Below are positions 25,502-33,588 of a DNA stretch of 40,575 bases, piece after piece. The stretch lies in assembly GCA_020627825.1 (NCBI GenBank), contig JAHDGD010000007.1:1-40575 (forward strand), written 5' to 3'. Made by a program: the position numbers and the translations under genes. Position 1 is the stretch's first letter. Each line of letters opens with the position of its first letter. The notes below the pieces were generated by a model, which saw only the letters and a list, made by a program, of their open reading frames with translations, was not told where the DNA came from and made no database searches. This DNA is from Saprospiraceae bacterium. GTDB taxonomy: Bacteria > Bacteroidota > Bacteroidia > Chitinophagales > Saprospiraceae.

Positions 25502-26629
25502 CTATGGATTTAAAATTACAATCCTTTTAGTAGTTATCTTATTCCCTTCTTTATCATAGATTGTATACAGATATGTTCCTTTGCTCAATACAGAAAGATC
25601 GACAAGCACAGATTTTTTGTCACCGATCCGAACATTTCTAGACCACAGTTTTTTGCCTAGGATATTAAAGATCTGTATATCATAATTTCCTCTCGGACAA
25701 TTTTCAAAGTTAAAGGTTACATTTCCATAACTTGGGTTTGGAAATGTGACAACATCTGGTTTTTTGACGGAACTATTCAGAATATCTGTTATTTCAGACC
25801 CTGCTTTAAATTCTGCACTTGTAATAACATCATTTTGTGTTCTATTGAATGATGCAAGGACTTCTATTGCTTGGTCTGTGTAGAAGTTCGTAACATAAGA
25901 AGTATCAGGAGCAAGGACATCTGCAAATCCTCCAAGTGCTGTTTCTAAGATTTCTGCTGGTGCTTCAATCCAAGTACCTAAGAAAAAAACATCGATTGTA
26001 ATCGTCCGTTCTATCGTTGTAGATTCTCTCAATGCCTCCCATTCACCATCAGGTAGAAGAACGGTGCCATATGCATCAATAGTATCTTGTCTTAGGAAAT
26101 TAGTGTTTATTCGAATTGAATCAAAGGCTAAATTTATTTGTCCAGTTATAGTGTCTGGTAAATCATCCCATGCGATCGCAGCTCTATAAATAGAATTGCT
26201 TGAATAATTTTGACCATATAAAATTGTTCCTTTTCTATATACTGGCGCTTCAGCATAAGAGTTAGAAATCTCATATGTTTGAAATATAGGATCCAAAGTT
26301 CGGAGGTATATCTCTTTAATTTCTGTATCTGTTTTTTCAAAATACCGTTCTACGAAATCACCTGCTTTGATTAAAAAACTTGCACTTGAAACTTCAACAG
26401 ATCCCTCAGTAGGATCAAGTAATTCAACATTATTTTCTACATTTTTTGTCAATGAAGTAAAGTCCCATGTTTGAGGTCCTTCTTTTGTTCCTAAGTCAAC
26501 ATTTGTATTTATTGAAATCCAGGTTTTAAGCGTTTCCCCTTGTGAAGGCATACTGAATTTATCAATTGAAATTTGACTGAGGCAAGGTATTGTAAATAGA
26601 CAAAAAAGAAAGAAGTATAAATTTCGCAT
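25502..26629 (-). CDS. Secreted protein with T9SS type A sorting domain
   Basis: I do not recognise the main domain of this 375-residue protein. It has a signal peptide (YFFLFCLFTIPCLSQ) and about 270 residues of beta-rich sequence. The C-terminal sorting domain has VTFPNPSYGNVTFNF, then YDIQIFNILGKKLWS, then SKGTYLYTIYDKEG and a final basic strand (KRIVILNP). That domain is the signal PorU and the T9SS recognise, so the protein should be exported through the system encoded at 523-8596. It stands alone on the minus strand. Confidence 0.85.
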   Translation of the reverse strand: MRNLYFFLFCLFTIPCLSQISIDKFSMPSQGETLKTWISINTNVDLGTKEGPQTWDFTSLTKNVENNVELLDPTEGSVEVSSASFLIKAGDFVERYFEKTDTEIKEIYLRTLDPIFQTYEISNSYAEAPVYRKGTILYGQNYSSNSIYRAAIAWDDLPDTITGQINLAFDSIRINTNFLRQDTIDAYGTVLLPDGEWEALRESTTIERTITIDVFFLGTWIEAPAEILETALGGFADVLAPDTSYVTNFYTDQAIEVLASFNRTQNDVITSAEFKAGSEITDILNSSVKKPDVVTFPNPSYGNVTFNFENCPRGNYDIQIFNILGKKLWSRNVRIGDKKSVLVDLSVLSKGTYLYTIYDKEGNKITTKRIVILNP

Positions 26630-26838
26630 ATGTTTGATTTATTTATTCTTTTTTCATGTCAAGGTAAACTTGTGGGAAAAAAGAATAAAGGAACAATCCA
26701 ATAATTGTATAAAAGTAAAAAATTAATATGGTAAAATGATAGTGGTTTTATAACATTATGATCAATTCATATATGTAAAACCTTATAATTTACCAAAATT
26801 ATTATTTTATTAACGATATCTTGTCAGCTGTTTGAATC

Positions 26839-28656
26839 TTATGATTGACTCAATTCTTGAAGTTGAACAAATCGATAATATTCATTTTGATTTTGAATTA
26901 AAGCTTGGTGATTTCCTTCTTCTACTAATTTGCCATCACGTAAAACATAAATATTATCTGCTTTTTTTACTGTACTTAGTCTATGCGCTATAACAATAGT
27001 TGTTCGATCCTTCATAAATTCATCTAAAGCAGATTGTACTTTTTTCTCAGATTCGGCATCCAATGCACTTGTCGCTTCATCTAATATTAAAATAGGAGGA
27101 TTTTTTAGAATAGCTCTTGCAATGGTTAACCTCTGTCTTTGGCCACCTGAAAGTTTTACCCCTCTATCACCAATTATAGTATCAAGACCAGATTCGGTTT
27201 GTTGTATAAATTCCCATGCATGGGCACGTTTAGCTGCCTCTATAATATCATTTTCCGAAATCCCTTTTAAGCCAAAAGTCATATTGTTTCTGATCGAATC
27301 ATTAAACAAGATGGCCTCCTGAGACACTAAGCCTATTTTTTCTCTTAGTTGATCTATTGAAAGAGATTTAATTTCTATTGAGTCAAATAAAATCTCACCG
27401 CTTGTGACATCATAGAACCGGGGTATTAAGTCTACTAAACTTGTTTTACCTGCACCTGACAAGCCAACTAATGCAGTGATTTTATGGGCTTTAAATTGAA
27501 GGTTGATAGCATCAAGAACTTTTGTCTCATTTCCAGGATAATGAAAAGATACATCTTGGAAAGTTATACCAGTTGATACCTTTTCTAACTGATGAATCCC
27601 TTGGGTTTCTATGATTTGATTTTCAATACCATGAATTTCATTTATTCTGTCAACTGAAGCTAATCCTTTCTGTACATTGTAATAAGCATTCGATAATAAT
27701 TTAGCAGGCTCTATAATACTGTAAAAAGCAAAAATAAAAGCGAAGAAAGTTTCAGGTTTCAATTGATTTGTAAAAACCAATTGGGAACCGTAAAATAATA
27801 AAATGGCTACAATCGTGACACCTAAGAATTCACTTAAAGGGGAAGACAGATCTCGTTTCCTGATAATACGTGTTAGTAGGTTTTTATATTTTCTGTTTTC
27901 TTTTGAAAATCTTGATTTTTGAAAAGGTTCAGCTTTAAAAGCTTTAATGATTTTAATCCCTCCCAGACTTTCCTCAAGAAGTGAAATGATGCTGGACACA
28001 GAAGATTGTGCCTGCCCACTATCTCTTCTTAAAGTACGGGAAATAGCGCCTATTATAAAGACGACAACTAATAAGAGTAGAAATACAAAAAGTGTAAGTT
28101 TTACACTTATATACAGCATGAATAAGATACTTCCTATTAAAATGAAAGGTGCTTTGAATGCGCCTTCTAATACATTTATGATACTGTGTTCGATTTCGGT
28201 GATGTCTGAACTCATTCGCGTTATTAAATTCCCTTTTCGCTCTTCGCTATAAAAGCTTAACGGCAGCGATAAATATTTTGCAAACAATTGATCTCTCATA
28301 TCAGCTACAATATTATTTCTTACTGGCGTAATAAAATAACTAGCTAAATATCGAAATAAGTTTTTAAAGAAAAATGTACATACAATCGCAAGACATACCA
28401 TGAGTAGCGCTCTTTGTTTTGTGGAAGTTTCAAGTAGTTGTGAAAAATGATACTTTAAAAACTGATCAAGTTGCCAAATGGAATCTGGCTTTGCAATTGA
28501 TTCAATGTCCGATTGAAATAAAATATTAAAGAATGGAATAATGAGGGGAATACTAATCACAGTGAACAAAGCAGAAAGTATATGTGCAATTATAGTGGCA
28601 TATACTTGAGATTTGTATGTTCTGACATAACTAAAAAGAGATTTTAGTTTCCGCAT
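26839..28656 (-). CDS. MsbA-like ABC exporter (fused permease and ATPase)
   Basis: The 605-residue half-transporter has a six-helix permease (about residues 17-330) and a C-terminal ATPase. The ATPase has Walker A GLSGAGKTS (398-406), the signature LSGGQRQR (502-509), Walker B ILILDEATS (522-530) and the H-loop AHRLST (557-562). The architecture matches type IV ABC exporters such as MsbA, which flips lipid A precursors, and multidrug exporters. Two copies would form the working dimer in the inner membrane. The substrate is not certain. It is a single gene between the type A sorted protein and the acc cluster. Confidence 0.88.
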   Translation of the reverse strand: MRKLKSLFSYVRTYKSQVYATIIAHILSALFTVISIPLIIPFFNILFQSDIESIAKPDSIWQLDQFLKYHFSQLLETSTKQRALLMVCLAIVCTFFFKNLFRYLASYFITPVRNNIVADMRDQLFAKYLSLPLSFYSEERKGNLITRMSSDITEIEHSIINVLEGAFKAPFILIGSILFMLYISVKLTLFVFLLLLVVVFIIGAISRTLRRDSGQAQSSVSSIISLLEESLGGIKIIKAFKAEPFQKSRFSKENRKYKNLLTRIIRKRDLSSPLSEFLGVTIVAILLFYGSQLVFTNQLKPETFFAFIFAFYSIIEPAKLLSNAYYNVQKGLASVDRINEIHGIENQIIETQGIHQLEKVSTGITFQDVSFHYPGNETKVLDAINLQFKAHKITALVGLSGAGKTSLVDLIPRFYDVTSGEILFDSIEIKSLSIDQLREKIGLVSQEAILFNDSIRNNMTFGLKGISENDIIEAAKRAHAWEFIQQTESGLDTIIGDRGVKLSGGQRQRLTIARAILKNPPILILDEATSALDAESEKKVQSALDEFMKDRTTIVIAHRLSTVKKADNIYVLRDGKLVEEGNHQALIQNQNEYYRFVQLQELSQS

Positions 28657-28780
28657 TATTTAACTGTAGATTTTTTTAGTAAAAATTAATCACGATATGC
28701 AAAGGTCACTATTTTCATTGAAAAATGATAATAACCTGTACTCAGGTTAATAGGATGATAAAAGTATTGAAGTTTTGCTT

Positions 28781-28823
28781 AAAAAAATAGAGACCTTCAT
28801 TCGTTAGTAGAAGGTCTCTATTT
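28781..28823 (-). terminator. Terminator of the efp-accB-accC operon
   Basis: A perfect 14-base stem (28785-28798 with 28810-28823) and 11-base loop is followed on the minus strand by seven Ts. It lies 64 bases after the accC stop codon. Confidence 0.93.
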
Positions 28824-28886
28824 CATTATCATTAAATGAATGTTTAATTTTTCGATTCAATTATAGCATCGATAATTTAAAAGTTA

Positions 28887-30230
28887 TTATTCATCTTCCA
28901 TGCTAAAATCATTGATAAAACCTGTGTTAAAGTTTCCACTATTAAAGTTCTTGTCTTGCATTAACTTTTGATGAAATGGCACAGTTGTTTTAACGCCTTC
29001 AATAATGAATTCATCAAGAGCTCGTTCCATTTTTAATATACATTCTTCTCTTGTTCTAGCTCTACAAATCAATTTTGCAATCATAGAATCATAAAAAGGA
29101 GGTACTGAGTAACCGGCATAAACATGAGTGTCTACTCGCACTCCAAGTCCTTTTGGTGAATGAAAAGAATGAATATTGCCAGGAGATGGTCTGAAATCAT
29201 TGTATACATCTTCTGCATTAATTCGGCATTCAATGGCATGCATCAAAGGGTAATAATTTTTTTCCTCTATCTGTTCTCCTGCAGCTACTCTGATCTGTTC
29301 TTTGATAAGATCCATATCAATAACTTCCTCTGTTACACAATGTTCCACTTGAATTCTCGTATTCATCTCCATAAAATAAAATTTACGGTATTTATCTACA
29401 AGAAATTCTACTGTTCCTACGCCTTCATATTGGATTGCCTTTCCAGCACGAATAGCCGCATTCCCCATCTCTTCTCTTAATTCATCGGTCATGAACGGAG
29501 AAGGTGATTCTTCTACTAATTTTTGATGCCTTCTTTGTATTGAACAATCTCTTTCAGACATGTGAACTACATTCCCATGTTGATCACCCAATATTTGAAT
29601 CTCGATGTGTCTAGGTTCTTCTATGAATTTTTCAACATAAATACCATCATTCGAGAAAGATACAGCAGCTTCTTTCTGTGCTTTTTCGAAATTTTCCTTT
29701 AGTTCTTCAGGTTTCCATACAATTCTCATCCCTTTTCCTCCACCTCCTGCTGTCGCTTTAAGCATTACAGGATACCCTATTTCCTTCGCAACCTTTAGTC
29801 CATGTTCTGCATCTTTTAATAACCCTCCTGATCCAGGAACAACTGGAACATCAGCTTTTATCATTGTATCTTTAGCTGTAATTTTATCTCCCATCTTACT
29901 GATCATCTCAGAAGAAGGCCCTATAAATTTTACATTATATTCTTTACATACTTCGGCAAAATCTGCATTTTCCGATAAGAAACCATAGCCAGGATGGACA
30001 GCATCAGCATTTGTGATTTCTACAGCTGCCATGATTTTAGGTATACTTAAATAAGAATCTGCACTAGATGGTGGGCCTATACAAACAGCTTCATCAGCAA
30101 ATCTTACATGTAAACTATCTTTGTCTGCTGTACTGTAAACAGCTACAGTAAGTATACCCATTTCTTTACATGTACGGATAATCCTCAAGGCGATTTCTCC
30201 CCTGTTGGCAATTAGAATTTTATTAAACAT
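28887..30230 (-). CDS. accC: Acetyl-CoA carboxylase, biotin carboxylase subunit
   Basis: AccC carboxylates biotin on AccB with bicarbonate and ATP, the first half-reaction of fatty-acid synthesis. The 447-residue product begins [18 protein letters not shown]. It has the Gly-rich ATP loop GGGGKG (162-167), [13 protein letters not shown], the metal-binding [11 protein letters not shown] and [20 protein letters not shown]. It is the last gene of efp-accB-accC, 24 bases after accB, with a strong terminator behind it. A standalone AccC next to a short AccB is the classic multi-subunit ACC rather than a pyruvate or propionyl-CoA carboxylase. Confidence 0.95.
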   Translation of the reverse strand: MFNKILIANRGEIALRIIRTCKEMGILTVAVYSTADKDSLHVRFADEAVCIGPPSSADSYLSIPKIMAAVEITNADAVHPGYGFLSENADFAEVCKEYNVKFIGPSSEMISKMGDKITAKDTMIKADVPVVPGSGGLLKDAEHGLKVAKEIGYPVMLKATAGGGGKGMRIVWKPEELKENFEKAQKEAAVSFSNDGIYVEKFIEEPRHIEIQILGDQHGNVVHMSERDCSIQRRHQKLVEESPSPFMTDELREEMGNAAIRAGKAIQYEGVGTVEFLVDKYRKFYFMEMNTRIQVEHCVTEEVIDMDLIKEQIRVAAGEQIEEKNYYPLMHAIECRINAEDVYNDFRPSPGNIHSFHSPKGLGVRVDTHVYAGYSVPPFYDSMIAKLICRARTREECILKMERALDEFIIEGVKTTVPFHQKLMQDKNFNSGNFNTGFINDFSMEDE

Positions 30231-30254
30231 AAGGTTATGTTTAAGCGTAAAAAA

Positions 30255-30764
30255 TTACGCTGGTTCTACTAAAAATAAAGGTTGATCGTATTCCACTGGA
30301 GATGCATCTTCAACAAGTACCTTAACAATCTTTCCAGATACTTCTGATTCTATTTCATTGAATAATTTCATCGCTTCTACAATGCACACTACATCTCCTG
30401 TTTTAATCGTATCTCCCACTTTTGCAAATGGTGGTTTGTCAGGTGAAGAAGATCTGTAGAAGGTACCAACAATTGGAGATTTTACTTCAATTAGATTTTT
30501 GTTGCTTGTTTCACTTTGTTCTTCTTGTACCTTAGGTAATGCCTCTCCCACTGGTTGATGAGAAGTTGCTGCAATAGGGGCGGGAGCTTGTTGCACTGGA
30601 GGTGCCATTGAAATAATTTGAGGTGTTTCAACTGCGCCAGCTTTATTTTTAATGTAATCTTTTGAACGAATTTGTAGTTCGAAATTTCCATCTTTTAGCT
30701 TTAGCTCCGATAAGTTAGTTTTATTCACTAACTTAATTAACTCTTGAATTTCTTTAAAAGTCAT
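30255..30764 (-). CDS. accB: Acetyl-CoA carboxylase, biotin carboxyl carrier protein
   Basis: BCCP carries biotin between AccC and the carboxyltransferase. The 169-residue product has an N-terminal helix ([21 protein letters not shown]), a Pro/Ala-rich linker (about 47-85) and the C-terminal lipoyl/biotinyl fold. The biotin Lys133 lies in [12 protein letters not shown], with the thumb-region [12 protein letters not shown] before it. It sits 3 bases after efp and 24 bases before accC. Confidence 0.94.
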   Translation of the reverse strand: MTFKEIQELIKLVNKTNLSELKLKDGNFELQIRSKDYIKNKAGAVETPQIISMAPPVQQAPAPIAATSHQPVGEALPKVQEEQSETSNKNLIEVKSPIVGTFYRSSSPDKPPFAKVGDTIKTGDVVCIVEAMKLFNEIESEVSGKIVKVLVEDASPVEYDQPLFLVEPA

Positions 30765-30767
30765 ATC

Positions 30768-31334
30768 TTATTTTTTTGCTCTCTCTACATAAGATGCAGA
30801 TCGAGTGTCAATTTTTATGAGGTCGCCTTGATTGATAAATAAAGGAACTTTAATTTCAGCTCCAGTTTCCACTGTTGCTGGTTTTGTTGCATTAGTAGCA
30901 GTATCTCCTTTTACACCAGGTTCTGTATAGGTAACTTCCAGCACAATATACTGAGGCATTTCTGCTGTCAATGGAGTGTCATCAGCTGTGTTAAATAGGA
31001 TTTCTATATTCGATCCTTCTTTCATGAGTTCTGGTCTACTCAATATAGTTTCTTGCAAAAATACTTGAGCATACGTTTCGGTATCCATAAAGTGATACCC
31101 CATATCGTCTTTATATAAATATTGGTATTTTCTTCTCTCAACTCTAACGGTTTCAATTTTATGGCCTGCCGGAAATGTATTGTCTACAACTTTTCCAGTT
31201 GTAAGTGACTTAAGTTTTGTTCGAACAAATGCAGGTCCTTTTCCTGGTTTAACATGTAAGAATTCCACAACAGTATAAATGTCGTGATTGTATTTCATAC
31301 ATAAACCGTTTTTTATATCGCTTGTACTAGCCAT
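30768..31334 (-). CDS. efp: Translation elongation factor P
   Basis: EF-P relieves ribosome stalling at polyproline. The 188-residue product has the KOW-like N-terminal domain with the loop HVKPGKGPAFVRTK (tip Lys32) and two OB domains, with YQYLYKDDMGYHFMDTETYAQ and VPLFINQGDLIKIDTRSASYVERA at the C-terminus. The tip Lys suggests lysine-type or no modification, but the modifying enzymes are not in the window. It leads the efp-accB-accC operon from a strong promoter at 31355-31385. Confidence 0.95.
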   Translation of the reverse strand: MASTSDIKNGLCMKYNHDIYTVVEFLHVKPGKGPAFVRTKLKSLTTGKVVDNTFPAGHKIETVRVERRKYQYLYKDDMGYHFMDTETYAQVFLQETILSRPELMKEGSNIEILFNTADDTPLTAEMPQYIVLEVTYTEPGVKGDTATNATKPATVETGAEIKVPLFINQGDLIKIDTRSASYVERAKK

Positions 31335-31354
31335 TTTATTTTAATTATTTGGCG

Positions 31355-31385
31355 CAAATATAGGCGCAATTCAATACTCTACAAA
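31355..31385 (-). promoter_or_regulatory. Promoter of the efp operon (TTTG-N19-TATATTTG)
   Basis: On the minus strand TTTG (31385-31382), 19 bases, then TATATTTG (31362-31355) is a full match to the Bacteroidota consensus. The start codon of efp lies 20 bases downstream of the box. Confidence 0.75.
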
Positions 31386-31409
31386 AGCGTCATTATCATT
31401 ATATACAAC

Positions 31410-32402
31410 TTAGGAATCGTATGCCCATTCTAGAAGGGTAGCACCCCATGTAAATCCACCTCCAAATGCCGTCAGAACGATCTTGTCTCCTTTTTTTAAC
31501 TGTTTTTCATAATCCCATAAACACAATGGAAGTGTTCCAGCTGTAGTGTTTCCATATTTCTCAATATTCACCATTACCTTTTCCATAGGGAAATTCAATT
31601 GAGACGCTACGCTTTGTATAATTCGAATATTAGCTTGGTGCGGCACCACCCATGCAATGTCATCTGCTGTAAGATTGTTTCGATCCAATACTTCTTGAAT
31701 TGCAGTTGACATTCCTTTTACTGCGTGCTTGAATACCGTTCTTCCTTCTTGATATACATAATGACTTCTATCATCTATCACTTCTTGCGAGATCGGTTTA
31801 AATGATCCTCCAGCTTCTCTTCTTAGAAAATTTCGTCCTGAACCATCTCCCTTTAAAACACTGTCTATGAGTCCATTTTCCGTACTCCCTTCTAGTAATA
31901 CCGCTCCACAACCATCACCAAAAATAATACATGTCGCTCGATCCGTATAATCCAGTATGCTACTCATAATATCAACTCCCACAACCACTACCTTTTTAAG
32001 TCGACCTGATTCTATATACTGAGCACCTGTTGTAAGTGCAAATAAAAAACCTGAGCAAGCTGCTAATAGATCAAAACCAAATGCATTGCTTAATCCCACC
32101 TTATCACATGTAATATTAGCCGTGTCAGGAAAAGTGTGATCACCTGTAACACTCGCTACAATTAGCATTTCAACTTCTTCTTTAGAGGTTCCGGTTTTTT
32201 CAAGTAGCTTCTCCACTGCTTCCGCAGCTAGATCCGATGCCGCTTTACCTTCTTCTTTAAGGATCCGGCGTTCCTTTATTCCAGTTCTTGTGGTGATCCA
32301 TTCGTCATTCGTATCAACCATCGTTTCCAACTCTTGATTCGTTAAAACGTAATCTGGAAGCGCACCTTGAACCCCTTTGATTATTGCTTTTATTGTAGGC
32401 AT
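31410..32402 (-). CDS. fabH: 3-oxoacyl-ACP synthase III (KAS III)
   Basis: FabH condenses acetyl-CoA with malonyl-ACP to start fatty-acid chains. The 330-residue product has the catalytic triad Cys116 (AACSGFLFAL), His255 (VVPHQANIRI) and Asn285 (EKYGNTTAGTLPL). The N-terminal TNDEWITTRTGIKERR is typical. It sits 75 bases upstream of efp and runs the same way, giving a fatty-acid-initiation neighbourhood with accB and accC. Its own promoter may be TACCTTCG at 32439-32446, with palindrome copy 9 filling the spacer. Confidence 0.94.
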   Translation of the reverse strand: MPTIKAIIKGVQGALPDYVLTNQELETMVDTNDEWITTRTGIKERRILKEEGKAASDLAAEAVEKLLEKTGTSKEEVEMLIVASVTGDHTFPDTANITCDKVGLSNAFGFDLLAACSGFLFALTTGAQYIESGRLKKVVVVGVDIMSSILDYTDRATCIIFGDGCGAVLLEGSTENGLIDSVLKGDGSGRNFLRREAGGSFKPISQEVIDDRSHYVYQEGRTVFKHAVKGMSTAIQEVLDRNNLTADDIAWVVPHQANIRIIQSVASQLNFPMEKVMVNIEKYGNTTAGTLPLCLWDYEKQLKKGDKIVLTAFGGGFTWGATLLEWAYDS

Positions 32403-32438
32403 ATATTATTGTTCCCGTTTTCGGTTCTAAACTATCGG

Positions 32439-32471
32439 CGAAGGTATGAATTTTTTGGGCTTTAAGCCCAA
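32439..32471 (-). promoter_or_regulatory. Possible fabH promoter spanning palindrome copy 9
   Basis: TACCTTCG (minus strand, 32446-32439) is one base from TAnnTTTG. A TTG at 32471-32469, inside the right arm of the palindrome, lies 22 bases upstream, within the usual spacing. It is weaker than the efp and bamD promoters. Confidence 0.3.
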
Positions 32472-32475
32472 AAAA
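32451..32475. repeat. Dispersed palindrome, copy 9 (intergenic)
   Basis: Perfect 12-base arms TTTTTTGGGCTT and AAGCCCAAAAAA flank a single T at 32463. It lies 49 bases upstream of the fabH start codon. Confidence 0.9.
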
Positions 32476-32633
32476 AATATTTAACCTTTAGTCAATTTTT
32501 ATTTTTTTCTAACTATACTCATCTTTCAAGAATTTTTTTCAAAAAAATATAAATGGTCTTTTTTAAGTATTACCTGTTAAGATTTAATTGAAAATGTATT
32601 ATAAAAAAAACACATATGTTGAAAAGCTCATAC

Positions 32634-32646
32634 ATCAGCAGCTGAT
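32634..32646. promoter_or_regulatory. Inverted repeat upstream of the sigma-54-like site
   Basis: ATCAGC-A-GCTGAT is a perfect 13-base inverted repeat ending 12 bases before the -24-like element. It could be an operator, though sigma-54 activators usually bind further away. Confidence 0.3.
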
Positions 32647-32657
32647 ATTGGCACAGT

Positions 32658-32673
32658 TGGTATACCTTTTGCA
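32658..32673 (+). promoter_or_regulatory. Sigma-54-like promoter of the thioredoxin-SPOR gene
   Basis: TGGTATACCTTTTGCA has GG (32659-32660) and GC (32671-32672) exactly 10 bases apart and ends TTGCA, as in the -24/-12 consensus TGGCACG-N4-TTGCA. It lies 69 bases before the start codon. The -24 half is imperfect (TGGTAT instead of TGGCAC). Confidence 0.35.
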
Positions 32674-32741
32674 TTATTCTAGGTAATTAAAGCTTTTTGA
32701 AAAACCAACAAAAGTTTATTTAATATCAAAAACTGAGAGTT

Positions 32742-33485
32742 ATGTATAGATTAATCACCTGTATGATATGGTGCGTTTTTATTACAACGGCGCTACAAGC
32801 AAATACAACCCCTACTAATATTGATTTTTATAAAGGGTCTATGGTCGATGCACAAAAGAAAGCTAAAGCAGAAGGCAAATTATTTTTTGTTGATTTTTAT
32901 GCGGATTGGTGTGCTCCATGTAAATGGATGGATGAAACAAGTTTTAGCGATAAGCAGGTGTTTTCAATGTTAAATAATAACTATGTTTCATTGAAAGTAA
33001 ATATTGATGAGTTTGAAGGATTTAGCTTAAAACAAGAATATAAAGTTCGTTATTTACCAACGATCTTAATTTTTAACGCTGATGGAGAATTAATTGATCG
33101 AATTGAAGAAACCCTTTCACCTCGTAAATTGCATGCGATACTTAAAAAGCATAATGACGGAAATCCATACAAGCCAAAAACTAAAGCGATTAATTCTTCT
33201 CCTTCACAGCAAAACGTAAAAGAAGTTGTTGATCCAAATTTTGTGTATCCTGTAAAAGATACTTATCGCGTACAGGTAGGAATTTACAGCGATTTCAAGA
33301 AAACGTTTAAATATGTAAATGAATTGAAGGAAACTTTTGCAGAGCCTATTATAGTCCTTAATGATTATCACGATGGTAAAATTGTTTACAAGGTTATGAT
33401 CGGACAGTTTTCAGACCCAGGTCTTGCTCAAGATTATGTAAATATTCTTCAGTCAGAGTTTGGTATTTCAGGAATTGTAAAGTAA
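32742..33485 (+). CDS. Periplasmic thioredoxin-fold protein with C-terminal SPOR domain
   Basis: The 247-residue product has a signal peptide (YRLITCMIWCVFITTALQA). A thioredoxin domain follows (about 28-137), with DFYADWCAPCKWMDE, active Cys57 and Cys60, and the cis-Pro106 in YLPTI. After a low-complexity linker (about 140-168) comes a SPOR-like domain (about 174-247; YRVQVGIYSDFKKTFKYV, VYKVMIGQFSDPGLAQDYV). SPOR domains bind peptidoglycan lacking stem peptides, often at the septum. The architecture suggests disulfide reduction or isomerisation tethered to the wall. It precedes hutI by 21 bases and may share its transcript. A sigma-54-like promoter lies upstream. Confidence 0.85.
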   Translation: MYRLITCMIWCVFITTALQANTTPTNIDFYKGSMVDAQKKAKAEGKLFFVDFYADWCAPCKWMDETSFSDKQVFSMLNNNYVSLKVNIDEFEGFSLKQEYKVRYLPTILIFNADGELIDRIEETLSPRKLHAILKKHNDGNPYKPKTKAINSSPSQQNVKEVVDPNFVYPVKDTYRVQVGIYSDFKKTFKYVNELKETFAEPIIVLNDYHDGKIVYKVMIGQFSDPGLAQDYVNILQSEFGISGIVK

Positions 33486-33488
33486 CAT

Positions 33489-33588
33489 TGGGCATATTAT
33501 AAAAATATGCGCTTAAGACTAGAAAATATACATACCATCTATGGTATACAAAAAGGTCCTTCCGCTCTAAAAAAGGGGAAGGACCTTT
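33489..33588 (+). other. Cluster of three hairpins at the hutI start
   Basis: GCATATT/AATATGC (about 33491-33509) overlaps the hutI ATG. ATACCAT-CT-ATGGTAT (33532-33547) follows. A perfect 12-base pair of arms, AAAGGTCCTTCC (33552-33563) and GGAAGGACCTTT (33577-33588), comes next. They lie in series over the first about 80 bases of the coding region and could affect translation or mRNA stability. The encoded residues still fit the HutI family in length. Confidence 0.45.

Larger units (their letters stand above)
32403..32741. other. 339-bp intergenic region between fabH and the thioredoxin-SPOR gene
   Basis: It holds palindrome copy 9 (32451-32475), an inverted repeat (32634-32646) and a sigma-54-like promoter (32658-32673). 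The rest is AT-rich without an open frame. The two flanking genes diverge. Confidence 0.6.

Noticed and set aside
28785-28823. The perfect 14-base inverted repeat as a mobile-element end
   Set aside because: It has the T-run and position of an accC terminator on the minus strand and no paired copy.
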